The notes under the pieces were generated by a model. It ran no database searches. It was not told where the DNA came from and saw only the letters and a program-made list of their open reading frames with translations. This document shows, one piece after another, positions 35,566 through 45,045 of a stretch of DNA of 64,000 nt (its first letter is position 1; each line of letters begins with the position of its first letter). A program made the translations under genes and the position numbers. The stretch comes from Aquimarina mytili (GTDB lineage: Bacteria > Bacteroidota > Bacteroidia > Flavobacteriales > Flavobacteriaceae), in contig NZ_JAERQJ010000005.1 in the NCBI RefSeq assembly GCF_016735115.1, positions 62,001 to 126,000 on the forward strand. The letters are read 5' to 3'.

Positions 35566-36603
35566 ATGTCAAATCCCGATATATTTGAACAACAAATGAG
35601 TACAGAGAAAGACGCAAAATTAAAAGCCTTAAAACTTACCTTAGATAAATTAGATAAAACCTACGGAAAAGGTACCGTAATGAAGATGAGTGACAATGCC
35701 GTTGAAGAAGTAGATGTAATTTCTACTGGATCCCTTGGTCTTGATTTAGCATTAGGAGTTGGAGGATATCCAAGAGGTAGAGTTATTGAAATATATGGTC
35801 CAGAATCTTCGGGTAAAACTACGCTAACCCTTCATGCAATAGCGCAAGCCCAAAAAGCAGGGGGTATTGCGGCGTTTATAGATGCTGAGCATGCTTTTGA
35901 TCGTTTTTATGCAGAAAAATTAGGGGTAGAAATAGACAATCTTATTATTTCTCAGCCCGATCATGGTGAACAGGCTTTAGAAATTGCTGATAATTTAATT
36001 CGTTCTGGAGCTATCGATATTATTGTAATAGATTCTGTAGCTGCGTTAACACCAAAAAGTGAAATTGAAGGAGAAATGGGAGATTCTAAAATGGGTCTTC
36101 ATGCCAGGTTAATGTCTCAAGCCCTTCGAAAATTAACAAGTTCGATTAGCAAGACGAACTGTACCGTGATTTTTATCAATCAGCTTCGAGAAAAGATTGG
36201 AGTAATGTTTGGAAATCCAGAAACAACTACCGGTGGTAATGCATTAAAGTTTTATGCCTCTGTACGTCTGGATATTCGTCGTTCTACACAAATCAAGGAC
36301 AGTAATAGTGAAGTAATTGGAAACAAAACTCGTGTTAAAGTCGTAAAAAACAAGGTAGCACCTCCATTTAGAACTGCCGAGTTTGATATTATGTATGGAG
36401 AAGGAATTTCTAAAAACGGTGAAATTATTGATATTGGTGTTGATTATGAAATCGTAAAGAAAAGCGGTTCGTGGTTTAGCTACCAAGACACCAAGCTTGG
36501 ACAAGGGCGAGATTCTGTAAAAGCCTTATTAAATGACAATCCAGAACTTATGGAAGAGCTCGAAGGAAAGATTAAAGAAGCTATAAAAATTATAAAAGAA
36601 TAA
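35566..36603 (+). CDS. recA: Recombinase RecA
   Basis: 345 residues, standard length. Walker [11 protein letters not shown], the [13 protein letters not shown] start region, [20 protein letters not shown] and [20 protein letters not shown] (loop region contacting DNA) are all present. It drives homologous recombination and LexA-type autoproteolysis after DNA damage. The annotated ATG gives [16 protein letters not shown]; a second ATG ten codons later is equally compatible. It ends at a strong terminator and is divergent from the small-peptide gene. Confidence 0.97.
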   Translation: MSNPDIFEQQMSTEKDAKLKALKLTLDKLDKTYGKGTVMKMSDNAVEEVDVISTGSLGLDLALGVGGYPRGRVIEIYGPESSGKTTLTLHAIAQAQKAGGIAAFIDAEHAFDRFYAEKLGVEIDNLIISQPDHGEQALEIADNLIRSGAIDIIVIDSVAALTPKSEIEGEMGDSKMGLHARLMSQALRKLTSSISKTNCTVIFINQLREKIGVMFGNPETTTGGNALKFYASVRLDIRRSTQIKDSNSEVIGNKTRVKVVKNKVAPPFRTAEFDIMYGEGISKNGEIIDIGVDYEIVKKSGSWFSYQDTKLGQGRDSVKALLNDNPELMEELEGKIKEAIKIIKE

Positions 36604-36624
36604 AGTTTTCTTAATAAAAACCTT

Positions 36625-36652
36625 AAAATCCCGATCCTTCGGGATTTTTTTT
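36625..36652 (+). terminator. Intrinsic terminator of recA
   Basis: Stem AAAATCCCGA (36625-36634) and TCGGGATTTT (36639-36648) with a 4-nt loop, followed by a run of T to 36653, 22 bp after the recA stop. Confidence 0.85.
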
Positions 36653-36729
36653 TACCTTCTAAGCAACCAAATCAATCTTCAAACATCTTAGTATTAGGTT
36701 AATTATGTTGTTTCTCAAAACCCCAAAAT

Positions 36730-37146
36730 ATGAGAGAGATAAAAATAATTTTAGCTTTTTTTCTGGTGAGCACCATATTTGGTTGCTCTGGAGATGATAA
36801 TACAAAATTCTTTTATGAATTAGTACCCATCGAAGAAGTTATGATTCCATCAGAATTTAATAGTAACGAAACCTATAGAATCACGGTTTCTTATTATCGC
36901 CCCTCTGATTGTCATGCTTTTAATGGGTTTGATTATGATAGATTAGACAATGAACGTACTGTAGCTGTAGTTAATGTAGTTGTTGACAGAGATAACTGTA
37001 GAGCTATCGAAAGGTTAGATCTTATTGACGTATCTTTTGATTTTCTTGTTGGTCAAGAAGAATCTTATATATTTAGGTTCTGGCAAGGAAAAAATGAAAA
37101 TGGAGATAATCAGTTTTTAACTATAGAGGTGCCAGTAGTACAATAA
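36730..37146 (+). CDS. Small lipoprotein of unknown function
   Basis: 138 residues with a lipobox STIFGC (Cys19). The mature part is acidic and beta-rich with paired Cys (one in DCHAFNGFDYD, one in VDRDNC) that could form a disulphide. Flavobacterial genomes contain many such short lipoproteins with this Cys spacing, none characterised to my knowledge. It precedes the ECF sigma factor by 28 bp and may be in its transcript, suggesting a role in envelope stress sensing, but this is only context. Confidence 0.65.
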   Translation: MREIKIILAFFLVSTIFGCSGDDNTKFFYELVPIEEVMIPSEFNSNETYRITVSYYRPSDCHAFNGFDYDRLDNERTVAVVNVVVDRDNCRAIERLDLIDVSFDFLVGQEESYIFRFWQGKNENGDNQFLTIEVPVVQ

Positions 37147-37174
37147 ATAGTATACACATCAAAAAAAGTTATTT

Positions 37175-37729
37175 GTGGGGTTGGATCAACTCATAAAAAA
37201 ATGTAAGGAAAAAAACAGCAATGCGCAGGAGCAATTGTATCGATTATTTAGCAGTAAATTATTTTCTATCTGCTTAAAATATTCAAGTGATTACTCCAGC
37301 GCAGAAGATACCTTGCAAGATGCTTTTATAACGATTTTTGATAAAATAAATCAATACAAAAATCAAGGCTCTTTTGAAGGTTGGATAAAACGAATAACAA
37401 TAAATACAGCTTTACAGAAATATCGAAAACAAAAAGTTTTTGATATTATAAATGAAGAGCAGATTGAAGAGGTTGAAGTTGAAATCAATGAAGAAGAAAT
37501 CTCGTTGGATTATCTTCTTAAGATCATACAACAACTACCCGATAGATATCGATTAGTCTTTACACTATATGTGTTGGATGGCTTTTCGCATAAGGAGATT
37601 GCAGAAATGTTGGAAATATCGATTGGCACTTCTAAATCTAATCTTGCAAGAGCACGATATACGTTAAAAGAAAAAATTGAAACCAACCAAGAAGAGCGCT
37701 ATGTTCGATCAATAGAAGGACAAAGATGA
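37175..37729 (+). CDS. ECF-type RNA polymerase sigma factor
   Basis: 184 residues from a GTG start. Region 2 shows SAEDTLQDAFITIFDKI (the D-x-L-Q-D-x-F motif that contacts the -10 melt and core), and region 4 shows DGFSHKEIAEMLEISIGTSKSNLARARYTL as the helix-turn-helix. The last four bases (ATGA) overlap the start of the next gene, so synthesis of the sigma factor and the membrane protein after it is coupled; in this family such a partner is usually an anti-sigma factor. Confidence 0.9.
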   Translation: MGLDQLIKKCKEKNSNAQEQLYRLFSSKLFSICLKYSSDYSSAEDTLQDAFITIFDKINQYKNQGSFEGWIKRITINTALQKYRKQKVFDIINEEQIEEVEVEINEEEISLDYLLKIIQQLPDRYRLVFTLYVLDGFSHKEIAEMLEISIGTSKSNLARARYTLKEKIETNQEERYVRSIEGQR

Positions 37730-39324
37730 ATGATAAAAAAAATATAGACCGTTTATTTCAGGAGAAATTCAAGAATTTTGAAGTTGCCCCTGATGAAGCA
37801 GTTTGGGAAAAAATTAAGGCTCGACAAGACAATGGTCGTAAACGAGCTGTACTCTTACCATTATGGTATAAAGTTGCAGGAGTTGCGGTATCTATCGCAC
37901 TTATTCTTGCCATTGGATATGTATCGTTTAACACTGGATCCTCCCCAGAAGAAACCCTTGTAATTAACTCAAATAACACTGAAGAAAACCAGGTTGATTC
38001 TAAAAAATTTCTGGATAAAACTCCTGAAGTTACAGATCCTTCAAAAGAAATACGTGTAGCTACCAAAGAAGAAAAAGAAAACACTACCAATACGGTTGTT
38101 GAAAAAGCCAAAATGGATACCCAATTTGGTCAAGGTAATTATACTCCTTCAGAAAAAGAAGATAATACGATCGTTACCTCAGAAAAGAAAAGAATTTCTA
38201 CATCTGATATACCAGTTAAAAAACAATATATTACTCCAGTCAAAAATTCGTCAGGTCAAGGTTTTGCTTCTCAAAATACTTTAAAAGATGATACGGTAGA
38301 TAATACTCCAATGGATTATAAAGAAGAAAACACCTCTTCGAATACGATCGCTAACAATGCTTCGTCAAATGATCCTACAATTGATAATTCTTCTAAAATT
38401 CAAAAAGAAAACACTGTTTTTGAAGCTCCACAACAAGAGCCAACCAAAGACAGTACATCGGGTCTTGCAGCACATACTCTTTCAGAAAAAACAGAAAAAA
38501 CACCTACTGAAGAAAAGACAGAACCCGTAGATGAAAATGATAAGAAATCCATTTTTGAGGCTATTGATGAAAAAGAAGAAGCCATTGCAGAAGAAGCAAA
38601 GTCTTCAAAAAAATGGAATATTGCTCCTAATGTAGCACCTGTCTATTATAATGTTATTGGTAGTGGCTCTTCTATTGATCCACAATTTGCAGATAATGCT
38701 AAAGATGGAGAAGTTAATCTTAGTTATGGTGTGCATATTTCTTATACTATAAATGAAAGACTAAGTGTAAGATCTGGGGTAAGCAAAGTAGATCTTAGCT
38801 ATGGTACTCAGGATGTTGGTTTTACAGCTTCAACTAATGGTCAAAATCTACAAAGCATCGATTATGACTCTAATGCAGAGGCTATTTTGGTATCAGATGT
38901 TGGAACTCAAAATAATAATGTAGCATCAGATTTTACGCGTGCTCCAGTTAGTCAAACGCAAAATGTAGGCTTGCTTAATCAGCGTATTGGTTATATCGAA
39001 GTTCCTATGGAAATGAAATATGCTTTGGTGAACAAAAAAATTGGCGTGAATATGATTGGAGGAGTAAGTACTTTATTCTTACAAAACAATGAAATTTCTA
39101 TAGAAGCAGGTGATTTCGAATCCTCTGTTGGAGAGGCAAATAATCTAAATGATGTGAGTTTTAGTGGTAATATTGGTCTAGGCTTAGATTATAAGTTTAC
39201 GGATCAACTTCAGCTAAACCTTGAACCTATTTTTAAATATCAGTTTAATGCCTTTAATGGCAATGCAGAAAATTTTAGACCCTACTATTTTGGCATATAT
39301 ACGGGGATAAGTATCAAGTTTTAA
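37726..39324 (+). CDS. Putative anti-sigma / outer-membrane barrel fusion protein
   Basis: 532 residues in one chain. Residues 1-45 are charged and soluble and open MNDKKNIDRLFQEKFKNFE, with a W-x-K-I motif often seen before anti-sigma membrane helices. A single hydrophobic helix follows (about 46-68). Residues about 75-300 are a Thr/Ser/Glu/Lys/Asn-rich low-complexity linker. The C-terminal about 230 residues are Gly/Tyr-rich strands (SYGVHISYTINERLSVRSGV, NIGLGLDYKFTDQLQLNLE) ending in the typical terminal Phe, an OmpA/PorT-like barrel. The order suggests a protein reaching from cytoplasm to outer membrane. Start overlaps the sigma factor stop by 4 bp. Regulatory function is inferred from this context. 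Confidence 0.75.
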   Translation: MNDKKNIDRLFQEKFKNFEVAPDEAVWEKIKARQDNGRKRAVLLPLWYKVAGVAVSIALILAIGYVSFNTGSSPEETLVINSNNTEENQVDSKKFLDKTPEVTDPSKEIRVATKEEKENTTNTVVEKAKMDTQFGQGNYTPSEKEDNTIVTSEKKRISTSDIPVKKQYITPVKNSSGQGFASQNTLKDDTVDNTPMDYKEENTSSNTIANNASSNDPTIDNSSKIQKENTVFEAPQQEPTKDSTSGLAAHTLSEKTEKTPTEEKTEPVDENDKKSIFEAIDEKEEAIAEEAKSSKKWNIAPNVAPVYYNVIGSGSSIDPQFADNAKDGEVNLSYGVHISYTINERLSVRSGVSKVDLSYGTQDVGFTASTNGQNLQSIDYDSNAEAILVSDVGTQNNNVASDFTRAPVSQTQNVGLLNQRIGYIEVPMEMKYALVNKKIGVNMIGGVSTLFLQNNEISIEAGDFESSVGEANNLNDVSFSGNIGLGLDYKFTDQLQLNLEPIFKYQFNAFNGNAENFRPYYFGIYTGISIKF

Positions 39325-39379
39325 AATATACAACAATCTTTAGTCGGTTAGGTCATTATTACTATACGTACTAATGTAG

Positions 39380-39412
39380 AAAGCTGTTCCTTATTTCAGG
39401 AACGGCTTTTAA
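39380..39412 (+). terminator. Terminator after the sigma/barrel operon
   Basis: AAGCTGTTCCT (39381-39391) pairs with AGGAACGGCTT (39398-39408), including one G-T pair, and is followed by T-rich sequence. It ends the recA-downstream sigma factor operon before the convergent TPR kinase gene. Confidence 0.7.
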
Positions 39413-39432
39413 TTTTATCAATAATTAGTAGA

Positions 39433-41403
39433 TTATGATGGTTTTGGTAACATTATGCAAAAAGTACTTCCTTCTCCTAGCACGCTTTCTACCATAATTT
39501 TACCATTATTGAGTTCTACCAGTTCTTTACATATCTTTAATCCAAGCCCGGTGCCTGTTTCATGCTGAGTACCTGTTGTGGTAAATGTTTCTTCGGCAAA
39601 AAGTTTGTTTAAATTTTCTTCGGCAATACCTACGCCAGTATCTTTAAAACAAATTTCAAAATGCTTCTCTTTTTCGGTGGATAATAGTGTTATCGAATCT
39701 CCTGGATTACAAAATTTTATTGCATTAGCCATTAGATTTTGAGCCACAATAGCGACCATGTCTTTATCTGCAAAGATTAATGTTGGTTTCAATGCGTTTG
39801 TAAGTGTAATATCTTTTGATGCCGCTTTTGGTTCAAAAAAAGTAAATTTACCGGCAATAATCTCATTAATATCAAAGGCAGTAGGTTTAGCGTTAAGCTC
39901 TTTCATTTGCGACTTTGACCAATTCAACAAATTGTTTAACAAGATTGATGTTTGATGCGTTCTGTTGGCCAATAATGGTACGATTTCTTTAAACTCTTCG
40001 GGAGAAATTGTGTTATCCTTTAACAAGTTTAAACTACCATCCAGTCCATGAATTTCATTTTTGAGATCATGAGAAATAATCGAAAACAATTTGTTTTTGA
40101 CCTGGTTAGATTCATTTAACTGATTAACATATCTTTTTCGTTCTTTTCTAGATTTGACAATAAAACCTAAGAATATCAATATAATGAGTGTGATACCGAT
40201 ACTTACGTATGTAAATATTCTATACCTAAATAACTCATCTTTGCTTTGCTGTTCTCTTTTTTCTTGCGCATCGATAAGTTTAAGTTGTTCCATCTCTGAT
40301 TTGAACCGAGCCTCTGCTAATTCTATTTTTTGTGCCGTTTCGTCAGAAGCATTTTGATCTGACAACTCTTGATATCTTTTTTGCCACTTATAAGCTTCCG
40401 AAAAATTTCCCTTTGCCGAGTCTAGTTTTGCTGAATACTCATAATTGGTAAGAAGCAATGGATCCAACTTTAATTTTTTAATTTCTTGGCGAGCAGCTTT
40501 TAAGAAATTTTCTGCTTTCTTAAAGTTTTTAGTTTTTATTGCAATAAGCCCTAGCTGTTGTTGTACGCTGGCGGCGATACTCTCATTTTTTGATTTCTTT
40601 GCAGTGGTATACGAAGAATCATAATACTTTCTCGATTTTTGATAATCTTTATCAATAAGTGCTAAAGCTCCAAGTCTATTATATGCTGAGGCAATACTGG
40701 CTATTTTCTTATTCCTTTTACTAATGACCAAGGATTCTTTGAGCAAAATCTTAGCACTATCCAACTTTTTAAGGTCAATATATAATAGTGCAAGATTATT
40801 GAGAGAAGCTCCAATCCTTTTTGATTTATTTTTTCGTTTAAGGGCTATCGATTTAATGTAATATTCTTCGGCGAGTTCAAAATCATCAAGGGCCGAATAT
40901 ACATTTCCGATATTATTATATGTACTTGCAAGAACAACACTATCTTTTACTCTGGCAAAGTATAAATTAGCTTCTAATAAATAGTTAATGGCATTTTCAA
41001 AATTGCCTCGTTTTTGTTCTACTGTTGATTTATTATTATTAATTATTGCCAATCCCCTTTGGTGATTAGCTATTTTATAAAAAATCACGGCCTTATCATA
41101 ATTGTAAAATGCTTTTATATGTTTATTGGTAAGGTTATAAATATTTCCAATTTGATTATAAACATCGCCGGTGCCTTTATTATGTTTGATTTTTTTAGAA
41201 AGTGATCGCAACTTATCTTCATAAGTCAATGCAAGGTCATATTCTTTTTGCTTCCAAATGTTTTCGAAATATCTCATTGCTATATCAAAGGCAACGGTGT
41301 CTCTTGGTTTATGGATTTTTAACAGAATGCTATCCAAAGGTTGCTGTTGTGAAAAGCAAAATGAGCTCACAACAAAGAGTAAGAAAAAGTAGGTTTTTTT
41401 CAT
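39433..41403 (-). CDS. Tetratricopeptide-repeat sensor histidine kinase
   Basis: 656 residues. A signal peptide (FSQQQ) precedes about seven to eight TPR units (about 40-350; for example GDVYNQIGNIYNLTNKHIKA and ASTYNNIGNVYSALDDFELA), then a coiled segment, one membrane helix (about 395-417), a dimerisation helix with FSIISHDLKNEIHGL (phospho-His) and an ATPase domain with NLMANAIKFCNPGD, DTGVGIAEENL and GTGLGLKICKELV. This is a common Bacteroidota kinase form with a periplasmic protein-interaction sensor. No partner regulator is adjacent. Confidence 0.93.
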   Translation of the reverse strand: MKKTYFFLLFVVSSFCFSQQQPLDSILLKIHKPRDTVAFDIAMRYFENIWKQKEYDLALTYEDKLRSLSKKIKHNKGTGDVYNQIGNIYNLTNKHIKAFYNYDKAVIFYKIANHQRGLAIINNNKSTVEQKRGNFENAINYLLEANLYFARVKDSVVLASTYNNIGNVYSALDDFELAEEYYIKSIALKRKNKSKRIGASLNNLALLYIDLKKLDSAKILLKESLVISKRNKKIASIASAYNRLGALALIDKDYQKSRKYYDSSYTTAKKSKNESIAASVQQQLGLIAIKTKNFKKAENFLKAARQEIKKLKLDPLLLTNYEYSAKLDSAKGNFSEAYKWQKRYQELSDQNASDETAQKIELAEARFKSEMEQLKLIDAQEKREQQSKDELFRYRIFTYVSIGITLIILIFLGFIVKSRKERKRYVNQLNESNQVKNKLFSIISHDLKNEIHGLDGSLNLLKDNTISPEEFKEIVPLLANRTHQTSILLNNLLNWSKSQMKELNAKPTAFDINEIIAGKFTFFEPKAASKDITLTNALKPTLIFADKDMVAIVAQNLMANAIKFCNPGDSITLLSTEKEKHFEICFKDTGVGIAEENLNKLFAEETFTTTGTQHETGTGLGLKICKELVELNNGKIMVESVLGEGSTFCIMLPKPS

Positions 41404-41615
41404 AAATTCTATTTTGGGGACAATAGATTAAATGCAATTTATGGCTGCAAAATACCAAATATATACTTACAAAGCATTAATTAGTAGTATTATTCTTACA
41501 AAATTGATTATATTTATACGGTTTTAACGCAATAAAAGTGCGTATTCGGGCCAATTTCTAATATAACGATCAAAACGACAGAGTTCTTATATTCTGCAAA
41601 TAAGACAATGCCCTA

Positions 41616-42359
41616 CTATATGTCGCTATTTTCTTCCAGTGCTTTCAGAATAATACCTCTTGTCTTTTCTTTCAATTCTTTTTTATTATCCTGAGTTAAT
41701 CCTGCAGTAGGTATTTCTTTATGAATATAGGCTCTCATTTTGCCAGGGCTTCCACTAAAAAACATATAAGAAAATCGTTTTTTATTGTCAAAAAAGGTTA
41801 AAGGTAATATCGGGATTTGATGATCTATAGCCAATCTAAAAGCTCCATCTTTAAATTGATCCAAAAGTACATTCTGATCATCAGGAACACCGCCTTCAGG
41901 AAAAATACAGATACTTGTACCATCATGAAGCCTCGCATGAGCTCGATCAAAAACTTCTTTTCGACTTTTTTGACTATTACGATCAACCAATATACATGTA
42001 CGTTTATAGAAAAACCCAAAAATCGGAATCTTAGCTAACTCTTTTTTACCCACAAAAACAAAAGGATGTTTTACACAATGTAGCATAAACATGATATCGG
42101 TCATAGAGGTATGATTAGCTACCACCATATAACTCTTATCAAGATCTGGTATGGCTTCTCTCTTTACTTTTGGTACAAACCCCATACCATATAATACAAT
42201 TCTGGCCCAAAATCTAGCTACAACAAAAAACTGTGGATACCATTGTTCTCTTGAGGTAAGCACCAACAAAACAGGAAACATGATAATGATAGGAAGACCC
42301 ATAAGCACATAAAACCAGATGCGCCAGAAAAGAATCAATACTTTTTTTAAAATCGACAT
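41616..42359 (-). CDS. plsC: 1-acyl-sn-glycerol-3-phosphate acyltransferase
   Basis: 247 residues from the ATG at 42359; a longer frame from 42416 adds a leader that runs into the divergent trpS promoter zone. An N-terminal membrane helix precedes the acyltransferase motifs NHTSMTDIMFM (H-x-x-x-x-D), CILVDR, and CIFPEGGVPD. It transfers an acyl chain to lysophosphatidic acid, giving phosphatidic acid for membrane lipids; related lysophospholipid acyltransferases cannot be excluded. Confidence 0.88.
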   Translation of the reverse strand: MSILKKVLILFWRIWFYVLMGLPIIIMFPVLLVLTSREQWYPQFFVVARFWARIVLYGMGFVPKVKREAIPDLDKSYMVVANHTSMTDIMFMLHCVKHPFVFVGKKELAKIPIFGFFYKRTCILVDRNSQKSRKEVFDRAHARLHDGTSICIFPEGGVPDDQNVLLDQFKDGAFRLAIDHQIPILPLTFFDNKKRFSYMFFSGSPGKMRAYIHKEIPTAGLTQDNKKELKEKTRGIILKALEENSDI

Positions 42360-42423
42360 GACCCAAAAATACACAATTGGTTTGAGCTTTATAAAAAAGT
42401 ATAGATGAGTTCGCAAAAAAAAT

Positions 42424-42431
42424 TACCTTTG
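42424..42431 (+). promoter_or_regulatory. -7 box for trpS
   Basis: TACCTTTG is an exact match to TAnnTTTG, 21 bp before the trpS ATG at 42453. An in-frame ATG at 42405 lies upstream of this box and is therefore unlikely to be used. A matching -33 element is not evident. Confidence 0.55.
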
Positions 42432-42452
42432 CGGGAAACTACAAAAATCACT

Positions 42453-43421
42453 ATGTCCAGAATTCTAACAGGAGTACAAAGTACAGGAACTCCACATTTA
42501 GGAAACCTATTAGGAGCAATAATCCCAGCGATTAAAATGGCAAATCAACCAGAAAACGAATCGTTTCTATTTATTGCCGATATGCATTCGCTTACGCAGA
42601 TTAAAGATGCTAAGGTTTTACGAGAGAACACCTACTCTACTGCGGCTACCTGGTTGGCTTTTGGATTGGACATAGAAAAAACTGTTTTTTATCGACAAAG
42701 TGATATCCCACAGGTTACTGAACTATCCTGGTACTTAAGTTGTTTTTTCCCTTATCAAAGATTAACATTGGCACACTCGTTTAAGGACAAAGCTGACCGT
42801 CTCGAAGATGTTAACGCAGGTTTATTTACATATCCCATGTTGATGGCTGCAGATATTTTATTGTATGATGCCGAGATTGTACCGGTAGGAAAAGACCAAA
42901 CTCAACACCTAGAGATGACTCGGGATGTAGCCTCAAGAATACATACGCAAGTTGGTGAAGTATTCGTATTACCAGAGATTCAGCTACAAAAAGAAACCAT
43001 GTATGTTCCAGGTACAGATGGTGGTAAAATGAGTAAATCAAAAGGTAATATTATCAATCTCTTTTTGCCTGATAAAAAGTTACGCAAACAAATCATGTCT
43101 ATAGAAACAGATAGTACGCCACTAGAAGACCCTAAAGATCCTGACACCTGTAATGTATTTGCTTTATATAGTTTGGTTGCAACACCAGAACAGCTAGAAC
43201 AAATGCGTAAGAACTATCTTGGCGGCAATTATGGTTATGGGCATGCAAAACAAGCTTTATTCGAATCACTTATCGAAAAGTTTGCTAAAGAGCGTGAACG
43301 ATATAACTACTATATGGATAATCTTGACGAAGTAGATCAAGCACTGGCTATTGGTGCCAAAAAAGCTACTGAAGTTGCTGATAAGGTATTGGCCCGAGTA
43401 CGAGAAAAAGTAGGATATTAG
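42453..43421 (+). CDS. trpS: Tryptophan-tRNA ligase
   Basis: 322 residues, the normal length of bacterial TrpRS. Class I signatures are visible: GVQSTGTPHLGNLLGAI containing the HIGH-like motif, and GGKMSKSKGNIINLF with KMSKS. The segment FIADMHSLTQ and MAADILLYDAEIVPVGKDQ form the tryptophan and adenylate pocket. It charges tRNA-Trp in the cytoplasm. The ATG at 42453 gives the conserved MSRILTGVQS start and fits the promoter. Confidence 0.96.
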   Translation: MSRILTGVQSTGTPHLGNLLGAIIPAIKMANQPENESFLFIADMHSLTQIKDAKVLRENTYSTAATWLAFGLDIEKTVFYRQSDIPQVTELSWYLSCFFPYQRLTLAHSFKDKADRLEDVNAGLFTYPMLMAADILLYDAEIVPVGKDQTQHLEMTRDVASRIHTQVGEVFVLPEIQLQKETMYVPGTDGGKMSKSKGNIINLFLPDKKLRKQIMSIETDSTPLEDPKDPDTCNVFALYSLVATPEQLEQMRKNYLGGNYGYGHAKQALFESLIEKFAKERERYNYYMDNLDEVDQALAIGAKKATEVADKVLARVREKVGY

Positions 43422-43797
43422 TTTCAGGCCCTAGGTTTCTGGTAAAAGTTTAATAATTTACCTGCTTATCCCTATACTCACTTCTAAATTTAGTGCTCGA
43501 AAAGCATTTTTTGATAAAAAAAGTAATTTTCACAAGTAATTGTTTCCCCTTCATCTATTTGCTTGAAGAATAGTTTATGAGTCAGCTTAAGCAATACAAA
43601 ATTACTGAAATACAGCTTCATATCATGATCTAAGAGTAACGAGTAGCACCTCACACCTCATCCCTCATACTTCAAATCTAATACTCCTTCATACGAAAAA
43701 ATTTGTATACCCCCGATACGGGTTTCCGTAACATTTGCATAAAATTTTGTCATAGTTTGCAGGTTGAAAGTTTTTAGTCCCATAAAAACCCCATGAT
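43422..43797. other. 376-bp intergenic region, no gene seen
   Basis: No supportable frame. An 18-codon frame at 43576 lacks a ribosome site. Toward the end, TTTG at 43734 and TAGTTTG at 43753 resemble a Bacteroidota promoter with imperfect spacing and may serve the 43798 gene. Confidence 0.5.
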
Positions 43798-44088
43798 ATG
43801 AGTAAAGAAGCAAATATTATTGTACATGAAATCGAAAAATATCTTACAGGTTGTAGTGGAAAAGACTATTCTAATTATTATGTAGGGGTAACCAAAGATC
43901 CACTTAAACGATTATTTATTGAACACAATGTTCCACAAGAGGACGGCTGTTGGACATATGAAAAAGCAATAGACTCTGATAATGCCAGGGAGGCCGAAAA
44001 AATATTGCTTTCCAAAGGAATGAAAGGTGGAGATGGCGGTGGAGACACTACTAGCATGTTTGTTTACTGCTATTTAATACCTACATAA
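43798..44088 (+). CDS. Small GIY-YIG-like protein of unknown function
   Basis: 96 residues, soluble. YYVGVTKDPLKRLFIEHNV resembles the opening of the GIY-YIG endonuclease fold (strand, turn, R in the following helix), and the Gly-rich GGDGGGDTTSMFVYCY ends the domain. The canonical GIY and YIG residues are not both present, so nuclease activity is doubtful. Homologues that I recall are short, conserved Flavobacteriia proteins without known role. Followed by a strong terminator. Confidence 0.5.
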   Translation: MSKEANIIVHEIEKYLTGCSGKDYSNYYVGVTKDPLKRLFIEHNVPQEDGCWTYEKAIDSDNAREAEKILLSKGMKGGDGGGDTTSMFVYCYLIPT

Positions 44089-44213
44089 ATCAAAGAATAT
44101 ATCAAAATACAACTTTCTTTGGGGTAAGGAAGTGGTACAGTCTCTTATATGTTGTTAATGAGCCCTCTCATTTTTTCCGAATTGTGTAAAAGTGCAGCTG
44201 TAAGAGATTAATG

Positions 44214-44242
44214 AAGCCTGTGTTACGTGCACAGGCTTTTAT
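44214..44242 (+). terminator. Intrinsic terminator after the 43798 gene
   Basis: Stem AAGCCTGTG (44214-44222) and CACAGGCTT (44230-44238), 7-nt loop, T-rich tail. It is 125 bp after the stop of the GIY-YIG-like gene. Confidence 0.7.
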
Positions 44243-44263
44243 TATAAATTATCCTTACTTTTA

Positions 44264-44308
44264 CTCGATAATCGAGATTTGAATGCTCCGAGGCTTGCCT
44301 CGAAATCT
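44264..44308. repeat. Stacked palindromes at the 5' edge of a membrane-protein gene
   Basis: CTCGAT-A-ATCGAG (44264-44276) is followed by CGAGGC-TT-GCCTCG (44289-44302), the latter enclosed by AGATTT/AAATCT (44273-44278, 44303-44308). The GC content is higher than the neighbourhood. The layout suggests the edge of a dispersed element, with the following about 70 bp (to about 44380) possibly belonging to it. Confidence 0.5.
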
Positions 44309-44326
44309 AAATCATTTTTCAATCTG

Positions 44327-44782
44327 ATGCCTTATGGGTTTGCCCTGAGGGAGTTTACTTTGGTAGCCTATAATCAAAAAACAACATTTTTGAAAAAAAT
44401 AATCCTTCTTTTGGTCTTCGTTATTTTGTTGAGTGGTTTAGTAACATATTATATCACCAATATCAATTATTCTTCTGGTGTAGCAGGCTCTGCTATAGCC
44501 AATGATACCATAACTTTGTTTACTATACAAACCTTTGTTATATGGTTGATCTATTTTTCTACGTTGATCATCTTACCTTTTACGGTCAATTATTGGATTC
44601 AACGATTTTCGATTTCGCAACATGATTGGTGGAAAGTAATTCTTGTTCTCGAATCTTTTGCAATACTATTCTCTTATTTAGCAACTCCACCAGATATGAT
44701 ATCTACGTTATTATTCTTTGCTATATGTCAACCATTAGTAATTACAAATACTATTGTTGTCATCCTGAAACTAAAACGATAA
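44327..44782 (+). CDS. Membrane protein of unknown function
   Basis: 151 residues from the ATG at 44327; TTG at 44279 would start inside the palindromic element and TTG at 44390 is another option directly before the first helix (KKIILLLVFVILLSG). Four hydrophobic helices follow (about 25-44, 62-90, 100-120, 130-148). No family recognised. The first about 20 residues (MPYGFALREFTLVAYNQK) are hydrophilic and may be donated by the upstream repeat element, so the true N-terminus is uncertain. Confidence 0.5.
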   Translation: MPYGFALREFTLVAYNQKTTFLKKIILLLVFVILLSGLVTYYITNINYSSGVAGSAIANDTITLFTIQTFVIWLIYFSTLIILPFTVNYWIQRFSISQHDWWKVILVLESFAILFSYLATPPDMISTLLFFAICQPLVITNTIVVILKLKR

Positions 44783-45045
44783 TCCTTCTTTTGCATCATA
44801 AAATATCCCGGGGCGTTAACTCCATGACAGAACAATTCATTTTTTTCCCTTTTAACCCTGTTTTTTCCTTCTCATCAATTTTTAATTGAATCTAAAACAC
44901 GTTTGCCGGTACTTAGCTTTATAAAATTGAAGACTATGAAGGTATTTCAAAAACAACACATTATTAATCGTACGATGGATCAAAACATCCTACACTATAA
45001 ATTTCTAAGAATACTCAAACAATTAATCTTAAAAACCTATTAATT

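Noticed and set aside
41527..41543. A 5-bp hairpin ACGCA/TGCGT downstream of plsC
   Set aside because: Too short and without a T-run; probably chance.
44936..45043. A 35-codon frame directly before the small lipoprotein gene at 45046
   Set aside because: Its start coincides with the likely transcription start (TAAAATTG at 44922-44929), it has no ribosome site, and no family resemblance; it is more probably leader sequence.
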